Shown: in pieces, positions 28,998 through 37,542 of the stretch
How the letters are laid out: the number at the start of each line of letters is the position of its first letter
Position numbering within the stretch: the stretch's first letter is position 1
Assembly (NCBI RefSeq): GCF_014205225.1
Contig: NZ_JACHNB010000001.1
Coordinates: forward strand, 3,391,501-3,455,500
Reading direction: 5' to 3'
Origin: Actinoplanes octamycinicus
Lineage (GTDB): Bacteria > Actinomycetota > Actinomycetes > Mycobacteriales > Micromonosporaceae
DNA length: 64,000 bases
Program-made: the position numbers and the translations under genes
Notes under the pieces: model-generated
Database searches by the model: none
Seen by the model: only the letters and a program-made list of their open reading frames with translations
Told to the model about the DNA's origin: nothing

Positions 28998-29582
28998 ATG
29001 ACGGGTAACCCCTCACCCGGTGTGCTGTACGTCCTCGTGTGCGGCTCACCGATGGCCCGGGACGTCGGGATCCTCGTCAGCCTCGCCCAGCGGGACGGCT
29101 GGGAGGTCTGCGTGATCACGACACCGGACGGCCGCAAGTTCGTCGACGTGGCGGCCCTGCAGAATCAGACCGGACATCCGGTGCGCACCTTCTACAAGAG
29201 TCCCGGTGACCCGGACGTGCTGCCGCCGGCGGACGCGATGATCGTCGCGCCGGCCACCGTCAACACGGTCAACAAGTGGGCCGCCGGGATCACCGACACG
29301 CTGGTGCTCGGCCTGCTCGTGGAGGGGTACGGCTACGGCGTCCCGACCGCCGTGGTCCCGTACACCAACAAGGTCATGGCGCTGCACCCGGCGCTGCACG
29401 AGAGCCTCGCCAAGCTCCGGGACTGGGGCGTGCACGTGCTCTACGGCGAGGACGTGTGCCGGCTGGGCGGCCCGGGGCAGACCGACCGGTTCCGCGGCCA
29501 GTTCCCGTGGCGCCGCGCGCTGCAGGCGGTCAGCAACCCGATCACCGCGGCGAGCCGAGTCGAGCCTGGGGCGGTTTCCTAG
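28998..29582 (+). CDS. flavoprotein (CoaC/PPC-decarboxylase-like fold)
   Basis: This 194-residue protein has the FMN-binding flavoprotein fold of phosphopantothenoylcysteine and peptidyl-cysteine decarboxylases. Seen: YVLVCGSPMARD at the N-terminus, the PADAMIVAPATVNTVNKWAAG motif, and the VPYTNKVMALHPALHESL region. The residue set differs from housekeeping CoaBC, and the substrate is unknown. ATG 28998 or GTG 28995 with AGGTGG upstream. It forms a pair with the XRE/TPR regulator, a recurrent actinomycete arrangement (from memory). Confidence 0.82.
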   Translation: MTGNPSPGVLYVLVCGSPMARDVGILVSLAQRDGWEVCVITTPDGRKFVDVAALQNQTGHPVRTFYKSPGDPDVLPPADAMIVAPATVNTVNKWAAGITDTLVLGLLVEGYGYGVPTAVVPYTNKVMALHPALHESLAKLRDWGVHVLYGEDVCRLGGPGQTDRFRGQFPWRRALQAVSNPITAASRVEPGAVS

Positions 29583-29601
29583 ACGTATAGAGTTTGCGGT
29601 C

Positions 29602-30453
29602 GTGACGGGTCCTGCGGCTGTACCGACCGTTCGCCAGGTGGTGGACGCCCTGGACGGGCGTTATCCCCGGAGCTGGGCGGAGTCCTGGGACCGGGTCGGC
29701 CTGGTCCTCGGCGAGCCCGACCACGCCGTCTCCCGCATCCTCTGCGTGGTGGACTGCGTGCCGGAGACCGTCGACCAGGCGCTCGCGATCGGCGCCGACC
29801 TGATCGTCGCGCACCACCCGCTGCTGCTCAAACCGGTGTCCTCGCTCGCCCCGGACACCTTCAAGGGCCGGATCGTGCACCGGCTGATCCGCGCCGAGGT
29901 GGCGCTCTACACCGCGCACACCAACGCGGACGTGGCGAACCCCGGCGTCTCCGACGCGCTCGCCGCCCGGCTCGGCCTGACCGGGCTGCGCCCGCTGGTG
30001 CCGGCCGAGGGCGCGGCCGCCGGCGAGGGCCGCGGCGTCGGCCGGATCGGTGACCTCCCCGAGCCGCTCACCCTGGCCGCGCTGACCGCGCTGGCCGCCG
30101 ACCGGCTGCCGGCCACCGCCGCCGGAGTGCGTGCCGCCGGCGACCCGGAGCGGGTGATCCGCACGGTCGCGGTCTGCGGTGGCGCCGGCGACTCGTTCCT
30201 GGCCGATGCCACCCGCGCCGGGGTGGACGCGTATCTTTGCGCGGACCTGCGGCACCATCCGGTGAGCGAGCACCTCGCGGACGACGGCCCGGCGGTGCTC
30301 GATGCCGCCCACTGGGCCACCGAGCGACCCTGGCTCGACGAGGTGGCGTCCTGGCTGCGTTCCCAGTCACCCGTCGAAGTGGTGGTGTCCGACCTGGACA
30401 CGGACCCCTGGACGGTTCATGTCGCTTCTGCGTCGAAGGAGACCCACCCGTGA
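29602..30453 (+). CDS. Nif3-like dinuclear metal-centre protein
   Basis: This 283-residue NIF3/DUF34 protein has metal ligands in LIVAHHPLLL and near the C-terminal DAAHWATERPW, plus TAHTNADVANPGVSDAL. The family binds two metal ions, and its function is unsettled (often misnamed GTP cyclohydrolase). TAGAGT eight bases before GTG 29602 suggests a leaderless transcript. It overlaps the zinc-ribbon gene by 4 nt (GTGA), as in the mycobacterial Rv2230c-Rv2229c-Rv2228c block. Confidence 0.9.
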   Translation: MTGPAAVPTVRQVVDALDGRYPRSWAESWDRVGLVLGEPDHAVSRILCVVDCVPETVDQALAIGADLIVAHHPLLLKPVSSLAPDTFKGRIVHRLIRAEVALYTAHTNADVANPGVSDALAARLGLTGLRPLVPAEGAAAGEGRGVGRIGDLPEPLTLAALTALAADRLPATAAGVRAAGDPERVIRTVAVCGGAGDSFLADATRAGVDAYLCADLRHHPVSEHLADDGPAVLDAAHWATERPWLDEVASWLRSQSPVEVVVSDLDTDPWTVHVASASKETHP

Positions 30454-31184
30454 AGGCCGCCCCGGAAGCCCAGCGCCGCCTGCTCGACCTGCAGGCCGTC
30501 GACACCGCCCTGGCCCAGCTGGCGCACCGCCGCAAGAGCCTGCCCGAGCTCGCCGAGATCGAGGCGGTGGCCCGGGAGATCTCCGCGCTCGAGGACGAGC
30601 GGGTCCGCGCCCAGGTCGCGGTCGACGACCTGGACCGGGACATCGCCCGGTTCGAGAAGGACATCGACCAGGTGCGGCAGCGCAAGGCGAAGGACCAGAA
30701 ACAGCTGGACGCGGGCGGCTCGCTGAAGCAGGTCGAGGGCCTGCAGCACGAGCTGGCCACGCTGAACCGGCGGCAGTCCGAGCTGGAGGACGCCGAGCTG
30801 GAGCTGATGGAGCAGCGCGAGGCGGCGGCCGCGGCGCTGACCGAGGTGCAGGACCGGATCACCGCGGCGGTGCGCCGGCGGGATGACGCCGAGCGGCGCC
30901 GCGACGAGACGTCCGCCGAGATCGTCAAGGAGCAGGAGTTCAAGGCGGCGTCCCGGGCCCCGCTCGCCAACGACCTGCCGGCCGACCTGGTCACCCTGTA
31001 CGACAAGATCCGCACCGAGACCGGGATGGGCGCGGCGCTGGTCTACGCCGGCCGCTGCGGCGCCTGCCGGATCGAGCTGTACGGCGCCGACCTGAACCGG
31101 GTGAAGTCCGCCCCGGCCGACGAGGTGGTGCGCTGTGAGGAGTGCCGCCGGATCATGGTGCGTACCTCGGAGTCGGGCCTGTGA
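30450..31184 (+). CDS. C4 zinc-ribbon coiled-coil protein
   Basis: This 244-residue protein is mainly a long antiparallel coiled coil (about 5-180, rich in Glu/Arg/Leu heptads) with a C-terminal zinc ribbon made by CGAC and CEEC pairs (about 200-235). It belongs to the CT398/DUF164-type family, of unknown function, possibly a nucleic-acid or secretion chaperone. The GTG start overlaps the previous stop, and its own stop overlaps the RNase H fusion start, so translation of the three is coupled. Confidence 0.88.
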   Translation: MKAAPEAQRRLLDLQAVDTALAQLAHRRKSLPELAEIEAVAREISALEDERVRAQVAVDDLDRDIARFEKDIDQVRQRKAKDQKQLDAGGSLKQVEGLQHELATLNRRQSELEDAELELMEQREAAAAALTEVQDRITAAVRRRDDAERRRDETSAEIVKEQEFKAASRAPLANDLPADLVTLYDKIRTETGMGAALVYAGRCGACRIELYGADLNRVKSAPADEVVRCEECRRIMVRTSESGL

Positions 31185-32275
31185 GTGGCGGTGACCTGCG
31201 GGTTGTCGTCGAGGCGGACGGTGGGTCGCGGGGCAACCCCGGCCCGGCCGGGTACGGCGCGGTGGTCAAGGACACGGCCGGCGAGGTGCTGCTGGAGCGG
31301 TTCGCCGCGCTGGGCACCACCACGAACAACGTCGCCGAGTACTCCGGGCTGATCGCCGGCCTGCGTGCCGCGCTCGAGCTGAACGCCACCCGGGTGGACG
31401 TCCGGATGGACTCCAAGCTGGTGATCGAGCAGATGGCCGGCCGCTGGCAGATCAAGAACGCCGGTCTGCGCCCGCTGGCCGCCGAGGCGGCCGGGCTGGT
31501 CGCCAAGTTCCGCGAGGTCACCTGGAGCTGGATCCCGCGGGAGCGGAACAAGGACGCGGACGCCCTGGCCAACCGGGCGATGGACGGCGAGACCGAGTCC
31601 GCGCGGGAGCCGCGGGAGGCGCCGGCGCCGAAGTCGTGGGCGCCGCCCGAGCTGGAGAACGCCACCCGGCTGATCCTGGTCCGGCACGGCGCGACCGCGA
31701 TGACCGCGCAGGGCCGCTACTCCGGGCGCGGCGACGTGCCGCTCACCGACGAGGGTGAGGCCCAGGCGATGGCCGCGGCCGGCCGGGTGGCCGGGCTGTC
31801 CCGGGACGTCGGCGCGGTGCTGGCCTCGCCGCTGGCCCGCTGCGTGCGGACCGCCGAGCTGATCGCCGCCGAGGTGGGCGGGCTCCCGGTGACCGTGATG
31901 GACGACCTGATCGAGTGCGACTTCGGGCTCTGGGAGGGCAAGACCTTCGCCGAGGTGCAGGAGGGCTGGCCGCGGGAGATGGCCGCCTGGCTGGAGTCGA
32001 CCAGCGTGGCGCCGCCGCGGGGGGAGTCGTTCCAGGCGGTGGCCAAGCGGGTGCGCGGCGCGATGGCGAAGATCGTGCAGGCGTACCCCGGACAGGTCGT
32101 CGTGGTGGTCTCGCACGTGTCGCCGATCAAGCTGATCCTCCGCGATGCCCTCGCCGCCGGCGACGCCTTCCTGCACCGGCTGTTCCTGGACGCAGCGGGC
32201 GTTTCCACCATGGACATCTGGCCGGACGGCAACATCGCGGTGCGGTCGGTGAACGAGACCGCCCATCTTCGATAG
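31181..32275 (+). CDS. bifunctional RNase HI / histidine phosphatase
   Basis: This 364-residue fusion has RNase HI at about 6-135, with the acidic catalytic residues in EADGGSRGNPG, NNVAEYSGL, MDSKLVIEQM and NKDADALA, and a phosphoglycerate-mutase-like phosphatase at about 165-360, with catalytic RHGAT and SHVSPIK. It removes RNA from hybrids and carries an alpha-ribazole-phosphatase-like activity, as shown for M. tuberculosis Rv2228c (family knowledge). The start GTG 31181 overlaps the upstream stop by 4 nt. Confidence 0.95.
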   Translation: MSGGDLRVVVEADGGSRGNPGPAGYGAVVKDTAGEVLLERFAALGTTTNNVAEYSGLIAGLRAALELNATRVDVRMDSKLVIEQMAGRWQIKNAGLRPLAAEAAGLVAKFREVTWSWIPRERNKDADALANRAMDGETESAREPREAPAPKSWAPPELENATRLILVRHGATAMTAQGRYSGRGDVPLTDEGEAQAMAAAGRVAGLSRDVGAVLASPLARCVRTAELIAAEVGGLPVTVMDDLIECDFGLWEGKTFAEVQEGWPREMAAWLESTSVAPPRGESFQAVAKRVRGAMAKIVQAYPGQVVVVVSHVSPIKLILRDALAAGDAFLHRLFLDAAGVSTMDIWPDGNIAVRSVNETAHLR

Positions 32276-32281
32276 AAGGCA

Positions 32282-32327
32282 TTGACCCTCCCGGGGCGAA
32301 ACGTTTAGTTTCCTCGATCAGGAAACG
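32282..32327 (+). promoter_or_regulatory. chitinase promoter with operator-like palindrome
   Basis: TTGACC at 32282 and TTAGTT after 17 nt form a promoter candidate. Immediately downstream GTTTCCT-CGATC-AGGAAAC is a perfect 7-bp inverted repeat covering the likely transcription start, which suggests repression by a dimeric regulator. Confidence 0.5.
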
Positions 32328-32356
32328 TTCTTAACCGTTTCGCTCCTGGGGGGCTC

Positions 32357-33649
32357 ATGAAGGGTTTCACCCGCAGTCTCGTCGCGGTCGCCGCGGCCGT
32401 CACCGCCGTCGTGGCGGGCGCGCCGGCACCGGCCTCTGCTTCTCATAACGACTACGTCAAAGTCGGATACTTCACCCAGTGGGGCATCTACGGCCGCGAC
32501 TTCCAGCTGGCCAAGGTGCAGAAATCGGGCGCCGCCGCCCGGCTCACCCACCTCAACTACGCGTTCGGCCCGGTGACCGCGGACGGCGTCTGCGCCTCCG
32601 CCGACCCGTGGGCCGACTGGCAGACCCCGTTCTCCGACGCGAACAGTGTGGACGGTGTCGGTGACGTGGCCGGCCAGCCGATCGCCGGCAACCTCAACCA
32701 GCTCGCCGAGCTGAAGAAGAAGAACCCCAAGCTGCGCGTGCTGATCTCGCTGGGCGGCTGGAGCGGCTCGGCGTACTTCTCGGACGCGGCGCTGACCGAC
32801 GCCTCCCGCAAGAAGCTGGTGTCGTCCTGTGTCGACCTCTGGATCAAGGGCAACCTGCCCGGCCTGACCGAGGGCGTGGCGGCCGGCATCTTCGACGGCG
32901 TCGACCTGGACTGGGAGTGGCCCGGCTCGGCCGGCAACGACGGCAACGTGATCCGGCCCGAGGACAAGCAGAACTTCACCCTGCTCGCCGCGGAGTTCCG
33001 GGCCCAGCTGGACCGGCTCGGCAAGACCACCCGCAAGCACTACGACCTGACCGCGTTCCTGCCGGCCGCCCCGGCCAAGATCGAAGCTGGGTTCGAGGTC
33101 GCCAAGATCTTCAAGTACCTGGACTTCGGCACCCTGCAGGGCTACGACTTCCACGGCACCTGGGAGGCGAAGACCAACCAGCAGTCGGCGCTGCGGGTGC
33201 CGGCCGGCGCGCCGGACAACCCGGACTTCTCCGGGGAGAACACGGTCAACGCGTGGCTGGCCGGCGGCGCGCCGAAGCGCAAGCTGGTGCTCGGCCTGCC
33301 CTACTACGGCCAGGGCTGGACCGGGGTGACCGGCGCCGGCAACGGGCTCTTCCAGCCGGCCACCGGCCCGGCGCCCGGCGTCTTCGCCGCCGGCACCGAG
33401 GACTACAAGACCCTCAAGAAACTGCCGGCACAGGGTTTCACCGTGCACCGGGATCTGCGGGCCGGTCACGCGTGGCTCTTCGACGGCACCACCTTCTGGA
33501 CGTACGACGATCCGGCCGTGCTGCTCCAGAAGACTCTCTACATCCGCAGCCGTGGCCTCGGTGGCGCGATGATGTGGTCGCTCGACGGCGACGACGAGAA
33601 CGCCACGCTCACCAAGACCGTGGCGGTCGGCCTGTTCACCGGGCGCTGA
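32357..33649 (+). CDS. secreted chitinase, GH18
   Basis: This 430-residue exported endochitinase-like enzyme has a signal peptide (about 1-29, ending ASAS), a GH18 barrel with the catalytic DGVDLDWEW (proton donor Glu187), SLGGWSGSAYFSD, and the late barrel strand GLGGAMMWSLDGDD. No carbohydrate-binding module is fused. ATG 32357 has a G-rich site upstream. It degrades chitin outside the cell; the GH3 lipoprotein at 4.2 kb could process its products (inference). Confidence 0.93.
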   Translation: MKGFTRSLVAVAAAVTAVVAGAPAPASASHNDYVKVGYFTQWGIYGRDFQLAKVQKSGAAARLTHLNYAFGPVTADGVCASADPWADWQTPFSDANSVDGVGDVAGQPIAGNLNQLAELKKKNPKLRVLISLGGWSGSAYFSDAALTDASRKKLVSSCVDLWIKGNLPGLTEGVAAGIFDGVDLDWEWPGSAGNDGNVIRPEDKQNFTLLAAEFRAQLDRLGKTTRKHYDLTAFLPAAPAKIEAGFEVAKIFKYLDFGTLQGYDFHGTWEAKTNQQSALRVPAGAPDNPDFSGENTVNAWLAGGAPKRKLVLGLPYYGQGWTGVTGAGNGLFQPATGPAPGVFAAGTEDYKTLKKLPAQGFTVHRDLRAGHAWLFDGTTFWTYDDPAVLLQKTLYIRSRGLGGAMMWSLDGDDENATLTKTVAVGLFTGR

Positions 33650-33671
33650 GCCCGGCCCGTTCGGGAGGAAT

Positions 33672-33701
33672 GAGGCGGTGTGCCGTTCGGCGCACCGCCT
33701 C
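33672..33701 (+). terminator. hairpin after chitinase
   Basis: GAGGCGGTG and CACCGCCTC arms surround a short loop, 22 nt after the chitinase stop. There is no T-run. Confidence 0.6.
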
Positions 33702-33795
33702 GCCCGTTCGGCGCACTTTGATCGCCAATGCCCCGGCTGCCTCGTTAGCGTGACGGAGACCACACGCACTGTCTCGCTGTTGAGGGAGGCGGATC

Positions 33796-34026
33796 ATGGC
33801 GGAGCCGAAATCCCCACCACCCCGTACCGATAGCAGTCCCTGGAACTGGTTGCTGCTGGTGCCGATCGTGGTGCCGCTGCTGACCCCGTTGTACAACCAC
33901 GTCGAGCCGCGGCTCGGCGGATTCCCGCTCTTCTACTGGCTGCAGCTGGCCTTCATCCTGCTCGGCGTCGGCACCACCACGCTGGTCTACCAGATGACCA
34001 GGAAGCGTCGGGGTGACCGGCCATGA
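33796..34026 (+). CDS. DUF3311 small membrane protein
   Basis: This 76-residue protein has two membrane helices (about 17-32 and 45-65) and basic ends, matching DUF3311, the usual small partner of certain sodium:solute symporters. ATG 33796 follows GGGAGG. Its stop overlaps the symporter start (ATGA), so the two are made together. Confidence 0.88.
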   Translation: MAEPKSPPPRTDSSPWNWLLLVPIVVPLLTPLYNHVEPRLGGFPLFYWLQLAFILLGVGTTTLVYQMTRKRRGDRP

Positions 34027-35669
34027 GCGACCACATCACCGAGATCGTCATCTTCACGGTCCTCTTCCTGCTGGTCAGCGGGATGGGCTTCGTGGCCGCC
34101 CGGTGGCGCGCCCCGCAGGACATGGCCCACCTCGACGAGTGGGGGCTGGGCGGGCGCAGCTTCGGCGGCTGGATCACCTGGTTCCTGGTCGGCGGTGACC
34201 TCTACACGGCGTACACGTTCGTCGCCGTCCCCGCGCTGATGTTCGGCGCCGGCGCCGCCGGGTTCTTCGCGGTGCCCTACACCGTGGTGATCTACCCGCT
34301 GTTCTTCCTGGTGCTGATCCGGCTCTGGTCGGTGTCGCACCGGCACGGCTTCGTGACCCCGGCCGACTTCGTCCGCACCCGGTACGACTCGCCGACGCTG
34401 GCCCTGCTGATCGCGATCACCGGGATCGTGGCCACCATGCCGTACATCGCGCTGCAGCTGGTCGGCATCGAGGCGGTGCTCAAGACGATGGGGGTGACCG
34501 GGGACAGCCCGCTGGCCCGGCACGCGCCGATCATCATCGCGTTCGCCATCCTGGCGGCCTACACCTACCAGTCCGGGCTGCGGGCGCCGGCGCTGATCGC
34601 CTTCGTCAAGGACACCCTGATCTACATCGTGATCGCGGTGGCGGTCATCTACCTGCCGTACAAGCTGGGCGGCTGGGGCGCGATCTTCGACGCGGCGGAC
34701 GCCAAGTTCACCGCGTCACCGGCGCCCGGCGACGGGATCATCCTGAACGCCAACAACCAGGTGCAGTACTTCACCCTGGCGCTCGGCTCGGCGCTCGCGC
34801 TCTTCCTCTACCCGCACAGCATCACCGGCGTGCTGGCCAGCCGGAACCGGGACGTGATCAAGCGGAACATGTCCGCGCTGCCGGCCTACAGCTTCCTGCT
34901 CGGCCTGATCGCGCTGCTCGGCTTCATGGCCATCGCGGCCGGGGTGAAGCCGCTGCCCGGCGGCAAGCCCGGGACGGTGGACAGCAACACGGTCGTGCCG
35001 CTGCTGTTCGACATGCAGTTCCCGGCCTGGTTCGCCGGCGTCGCCTTCGCCGCGATCGGGATCGGCGCCCTGGTGCCGGCCGCGATCATGTCGATCGCCG
35101 CGGCCAACCTGTTCACCCGCAACATCTACAAGGAGTACCTGAAGCGGGACGCCACCCCGGCCCAGGAGGCCGGCGTCGCCAAGATCACCTCGTTGGTGGT
35201 GAAGATCGGGGCGGTCGCCTTCATCGTCTTCCTCGACCCGCAGTTCTCCATCGACCTGCAGCTGATCGGCGGCGTGATCATCCTGCAGACCGCGCCGTCG
35301 GTGATCCTCGGCCTCTACGGCCGCTGGTTGCACCGGGGCGCGCTGATCATCGGCTGGGTGGCCGGCATGCTGCTGGCGTTCTGGATGCTCTGGCAGATCC
35401 CGAACGCGGCCACCAAGCGCGCGCACTTCGGCGGGTCGGCCTTCCCGCTCTCCGAGTTCGGCCTGGACTCCTCCAAGACCATCTACGTGGGCTTCGTGGC
35501 GGTGCTGGTGAACCTGGTGGTTGCGGTGCTGGCCACCTGGTGGCTGCGGGTGATGAAGGTGAACCCGGGAACGGACGGCACCACGCCGGACGACTACTTC
35601 GCCGACGAGGGCGACCCGCGGATCTCCAAGGAGCGGGCCGGCACCGTGGACACGGTCTCCTCCACCTGA
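34023..35669 (+). CDS. sodium:solute symporter family transporter (monocarboxylate type)
   Basis: This 548-residue SSS-family permease has about 13 membrane helices. Seen: the family stretch WGLGGRSFGGWITWFLVGGD near the N-terminus, YQSGLRAPALIAFVKD, and LYPHSITGVLASR. With a DUF3311 partner, uptake of short-chain monocarboxylates is the best guess, by analogy with actinobacterial MctC-like systems. The acidic cytoplasmic C-terminus ends after the last helix. It is followed by a strong hairpin. Confidence 0.9.
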   Translation: MSDHITEIVIFTVLFLLVSGMGFVAARWRAPQDMAHLDEWGLGGRSFGGWITWFLVGGDLYTAYTFVAVPALMFGAGAAGFFAVPYTVVIYPLFFLVLIRLWSVSHRHGFVTPADFVRTRYDSPTLALLIAITGIVATMPYIALQLVGIEAVLKTMGVTGDSPLARHAPIIIAFAILAAYTYQSGLRAPALIAFVKDTLIYIVIAVAVIYLPYKLGGWGAIFDAADAKFTASPAPGDGIILNANNQVQYFTLALGSALALFLYPHSITGVLASRNRDVIKRNMSALPAYSFLLGLIALLGFMAIAAGVKPLPGGKPGTVDSNTVVPLLFDMQFPAWFAGVAFAAIGIGALVPAAIMSIAAANLFTRNIYKEYLKRDATPAQEAGVAKITSLVVKIGAVAFIVFLDPQFSIDLQLIGGVIILQTAPSVILGLYGRWLHRGALIIGWVAGMLLAFWMLWQIPNAATKRAHFGGSAFPLSEFGLDSSKTIYVGFVAVLVNLVVAVLATWWLRVMKVNPGTDGTTPDDYFADEGDPRISKERAGTVDTVSST

Positions 35670-35690
35670 TCCCGGTCCGTTTCTGATCGG

Positions 35691-35724
35691 CGCGCGCCGC
35701 GTTCCCCCGGGGACGCGGCGCGCG
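35691..35724 (+). terminator. 12-bp perfect hairpin after the symporter
   Basis: CGCGCGCCGCGT pairs with ACGCGGCGCGCG across a 10-nt loop. It is very stable, with no T-run. Confidence 0.75.
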
Positions 35725-35863
35725 TGCTGTGGGCGTACCCGAATCGGGTTTCTGATTTATTGCGGACCTTGCGGTCCGTTGCGAACCTTGCCCCGCTCCG
35801 TCCGACTCTCCGGTAGCGTCTGGCCTGTCATCCGAAGGTTCTTCGCGTCGAGGGGGTCGTGCG

Positions 35864-36595
35864 TTGCCGGCGCAGATGACGCTGACGCAGCAGTTCGCCA
35901 CCGAATACGCCAAGGGCGCGGTGCCGGGCATGCTGAAAGCGATCCGGACCATCAAACGCGCCAACAACGGGATCCTGGCCGGCGCGCTCGCCGCCAGCTA
36001 CCTGCATCAGGGGCACTACCTGGTGAGCCTCGGCGCCGGACTCTTCTCGTGGATCGTGCCGGCCGTTTTTGATCTGGCCATGCTGTCCATGCTGACGATC
36101 AGCCAGACCGCCGGGATGGCCCAGGACGCGCGCAAGGCCGCGCTCAAGGTGCTGGTCCTGGTGGTCAGCATCTCCGCCGCGGTCAACTTCGCGGCGCCCG
36201 GACCGCTCGGTCTGCGGGTCATCTTCGCCCTGGTCGTCGGCCTGGTCGCGGGCGTCGAATGGGTGGCCGCCAAGATCCGCCCGGACTTCGCCGCGATCGA
36301 GGCCCGCGAGGTCGAGGCGACCGCGGACGTGCGGCCCGCCCGGCGCCTCGACCCCGAGGTGGCCCGGCAGCGGGCGGCGAAGGCCGCGGTCACCCGCCGC
36401 GCGAACCAGGCGGCCAAGGCCGCCGAGGACGCCGCCCGGTCGCGGGGGGCCAAGGCCGCCGAAAGGGCTCGGGTACGCGCGGCGAAGGACGTTCTGGAAC
36501 AGGCGGAACTGGAGGGCTTCTTCGCGCAGCCGGCATATCCGCAGGGGGCCTATCCGCACCCCGAGGTGACCCAGCAGGTCCGGGTCCGGCAGTGA
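35864..36595 (+). CDS. DUF2637-like membrane protein
   Basis: This 243-residue protein has about four membrane helices (residues 35-135), a conserved-looking IVPAVFDLAMLSML and an Asn in SISAAVNF, then a basic Ala/Arg-rich helical tail of about 90 residues. It resembles DUF2637/Spd-like transfer-associated membrane proteins of actinomycetes, but the match is loose. TTG 35864 is chosen because GAGGGGG precedes it; ATG 35876 lacks a site. Confidence 0.6.
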   Translation: MPAQMTLTQQFATEYAKGAVPGMLKAIRTIKRANNGILAGALAASYLHQGHYLVSLGAGLFSWIVPAVFDLAMLSMLTISQTAGMAQDARKAALKVLVLVVSISAAVNFAAPGPLGLRVIFALVVGLVAGVEWVAAKIRPDFAAIEAREVEATADVRPARRLDPEVARQRAAKAAVTRRANQAAKAAEDAARSRGAKAAERARVRAAKDVLEQAELEGFFAQPAYPQGAYPHPEVTQQVRVRQ

Positions 36596-36815
36596 TCCCG
36601 AGCCGGTGGAGTGCCGCCGCCTCGACGTAGTACGTGACCGTGCAGCCGAAAGTCCCGTCCGGGTGCTGCACGCGCGGCGCGACGACCATCGTCTCGCCGG
36701 GGCGGAACGGATCCCAGTCGATGCCCCAGCTGCGCAGTCAAGCCTGCCAGCGGACCCGGGGATGCGGGTGTCGCCCGTCGTTGCGGTGCGAGATCACCGC
36801 GACCCATCCGATCAT
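36590..36815 (-). pseudogene. small gene interrupted by an in-frame TGA
   Basis: From ATG 36815 the frame reads MIGWVAVISHRNDGRHPHPR to a TGA at 36738-36740, then continues in the same frame with LRSWGIDWDPFRPGETMVVA and a plausible GTFGCTVTYYVEAAALHRLG. One base change (TGA to TGG or CGA) would join them. It is either a recent pseudogene, a sequencing error, or a re-initiated product at ATG 36689. The 3' end cannot be fixed and overlaps the convergent gene ending at 36595. Confidence 0.5.
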
Positions 36816-37008
36816 GGAGCGACCCTAGCGGCGCGCGGGCACCCCCAGGAACCGAATATCAGCCGACGAATGTGAGACACAGGCTTTCGGGGTACGACCA
36901 GAGGCCAGCAGCCGCGGCTCCCTCGTCGGCCGTGCTCAGCGCGGCGTCCTCTTGTCGGCGTCCTTCACACTTCGTGGTCGCCTTTCTGGACGGCCCGAGG
37001 GCGGCGGA

Positions 37009-37400
37009 CGAGCCGGCCTGTACGCCGGATTCTGTGGCCGGGACCTTGCGGTCCGCGGTGGCGGCCATCCATCTCGGCCTGCCGTTGCCGGCAGGCTCAT
37101 GCGGCCTACCCGCAGGATCAGGCGAGCAGCCCTCGAACCCTGCGCCGGCCGTGACCTCGCGGTCGCGGCCTTGCTTGGCCTTGCTCCGGGTGGGGTTTAC
37201 CGAGCCGCCCCGGTCACCCGGGACGCTGGTGAGCTCTTACCTCACCGTTTCACCCTTACCGGCTCGCGCCGGCGGTCTGTTTTCTGTGGCACTTTCCCGC
37301 GGGTCGCCCCGGGTTGCCGTTAACAACCACCCTGCTCTGCGGAGTCCGGACGTTCCTCGGCGATGCCCGGAGGCACCGACGCGGCCGCCCAGCCGACTCG
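37009..37400 (-). ncRNA. rnpB: RNase P RNA (bacterial class A)
   Basis: Read on the minus strand this 392-nt stretch shows the class A hallmarks in order: GAGGAACGTCCGGACTCC near the 5' end, GCCACAGAAAACAGACCGCC, GGTAAGGGTGAAACGGTGAG, GTAAACCCCACCCGGAGCAA, AGATGGATGGCCGCC, and the 3' ACAGAATCCGGCGTACAG. The 5' CGAGTCGGC pairs with the 3' GCCGGCTCG, setting the ends. It processes the 5' ends of tRNAs. Translated frames across it are spurious. Confidence 0.96.
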
Positions 37401-37542
37401 TCCGTCGCGCCGCAATAGTACGTCCCGGCCGGTCACCGGCCGTGCACCCGGTCCCCGTTTCGATCACCCGGGTCGGGGCGGGCGGTGATGTCGGCGGGAA
37501 GAACGGCGAGGGGCGGGGGGAGGCCGTAGATTCGCTCGCATC

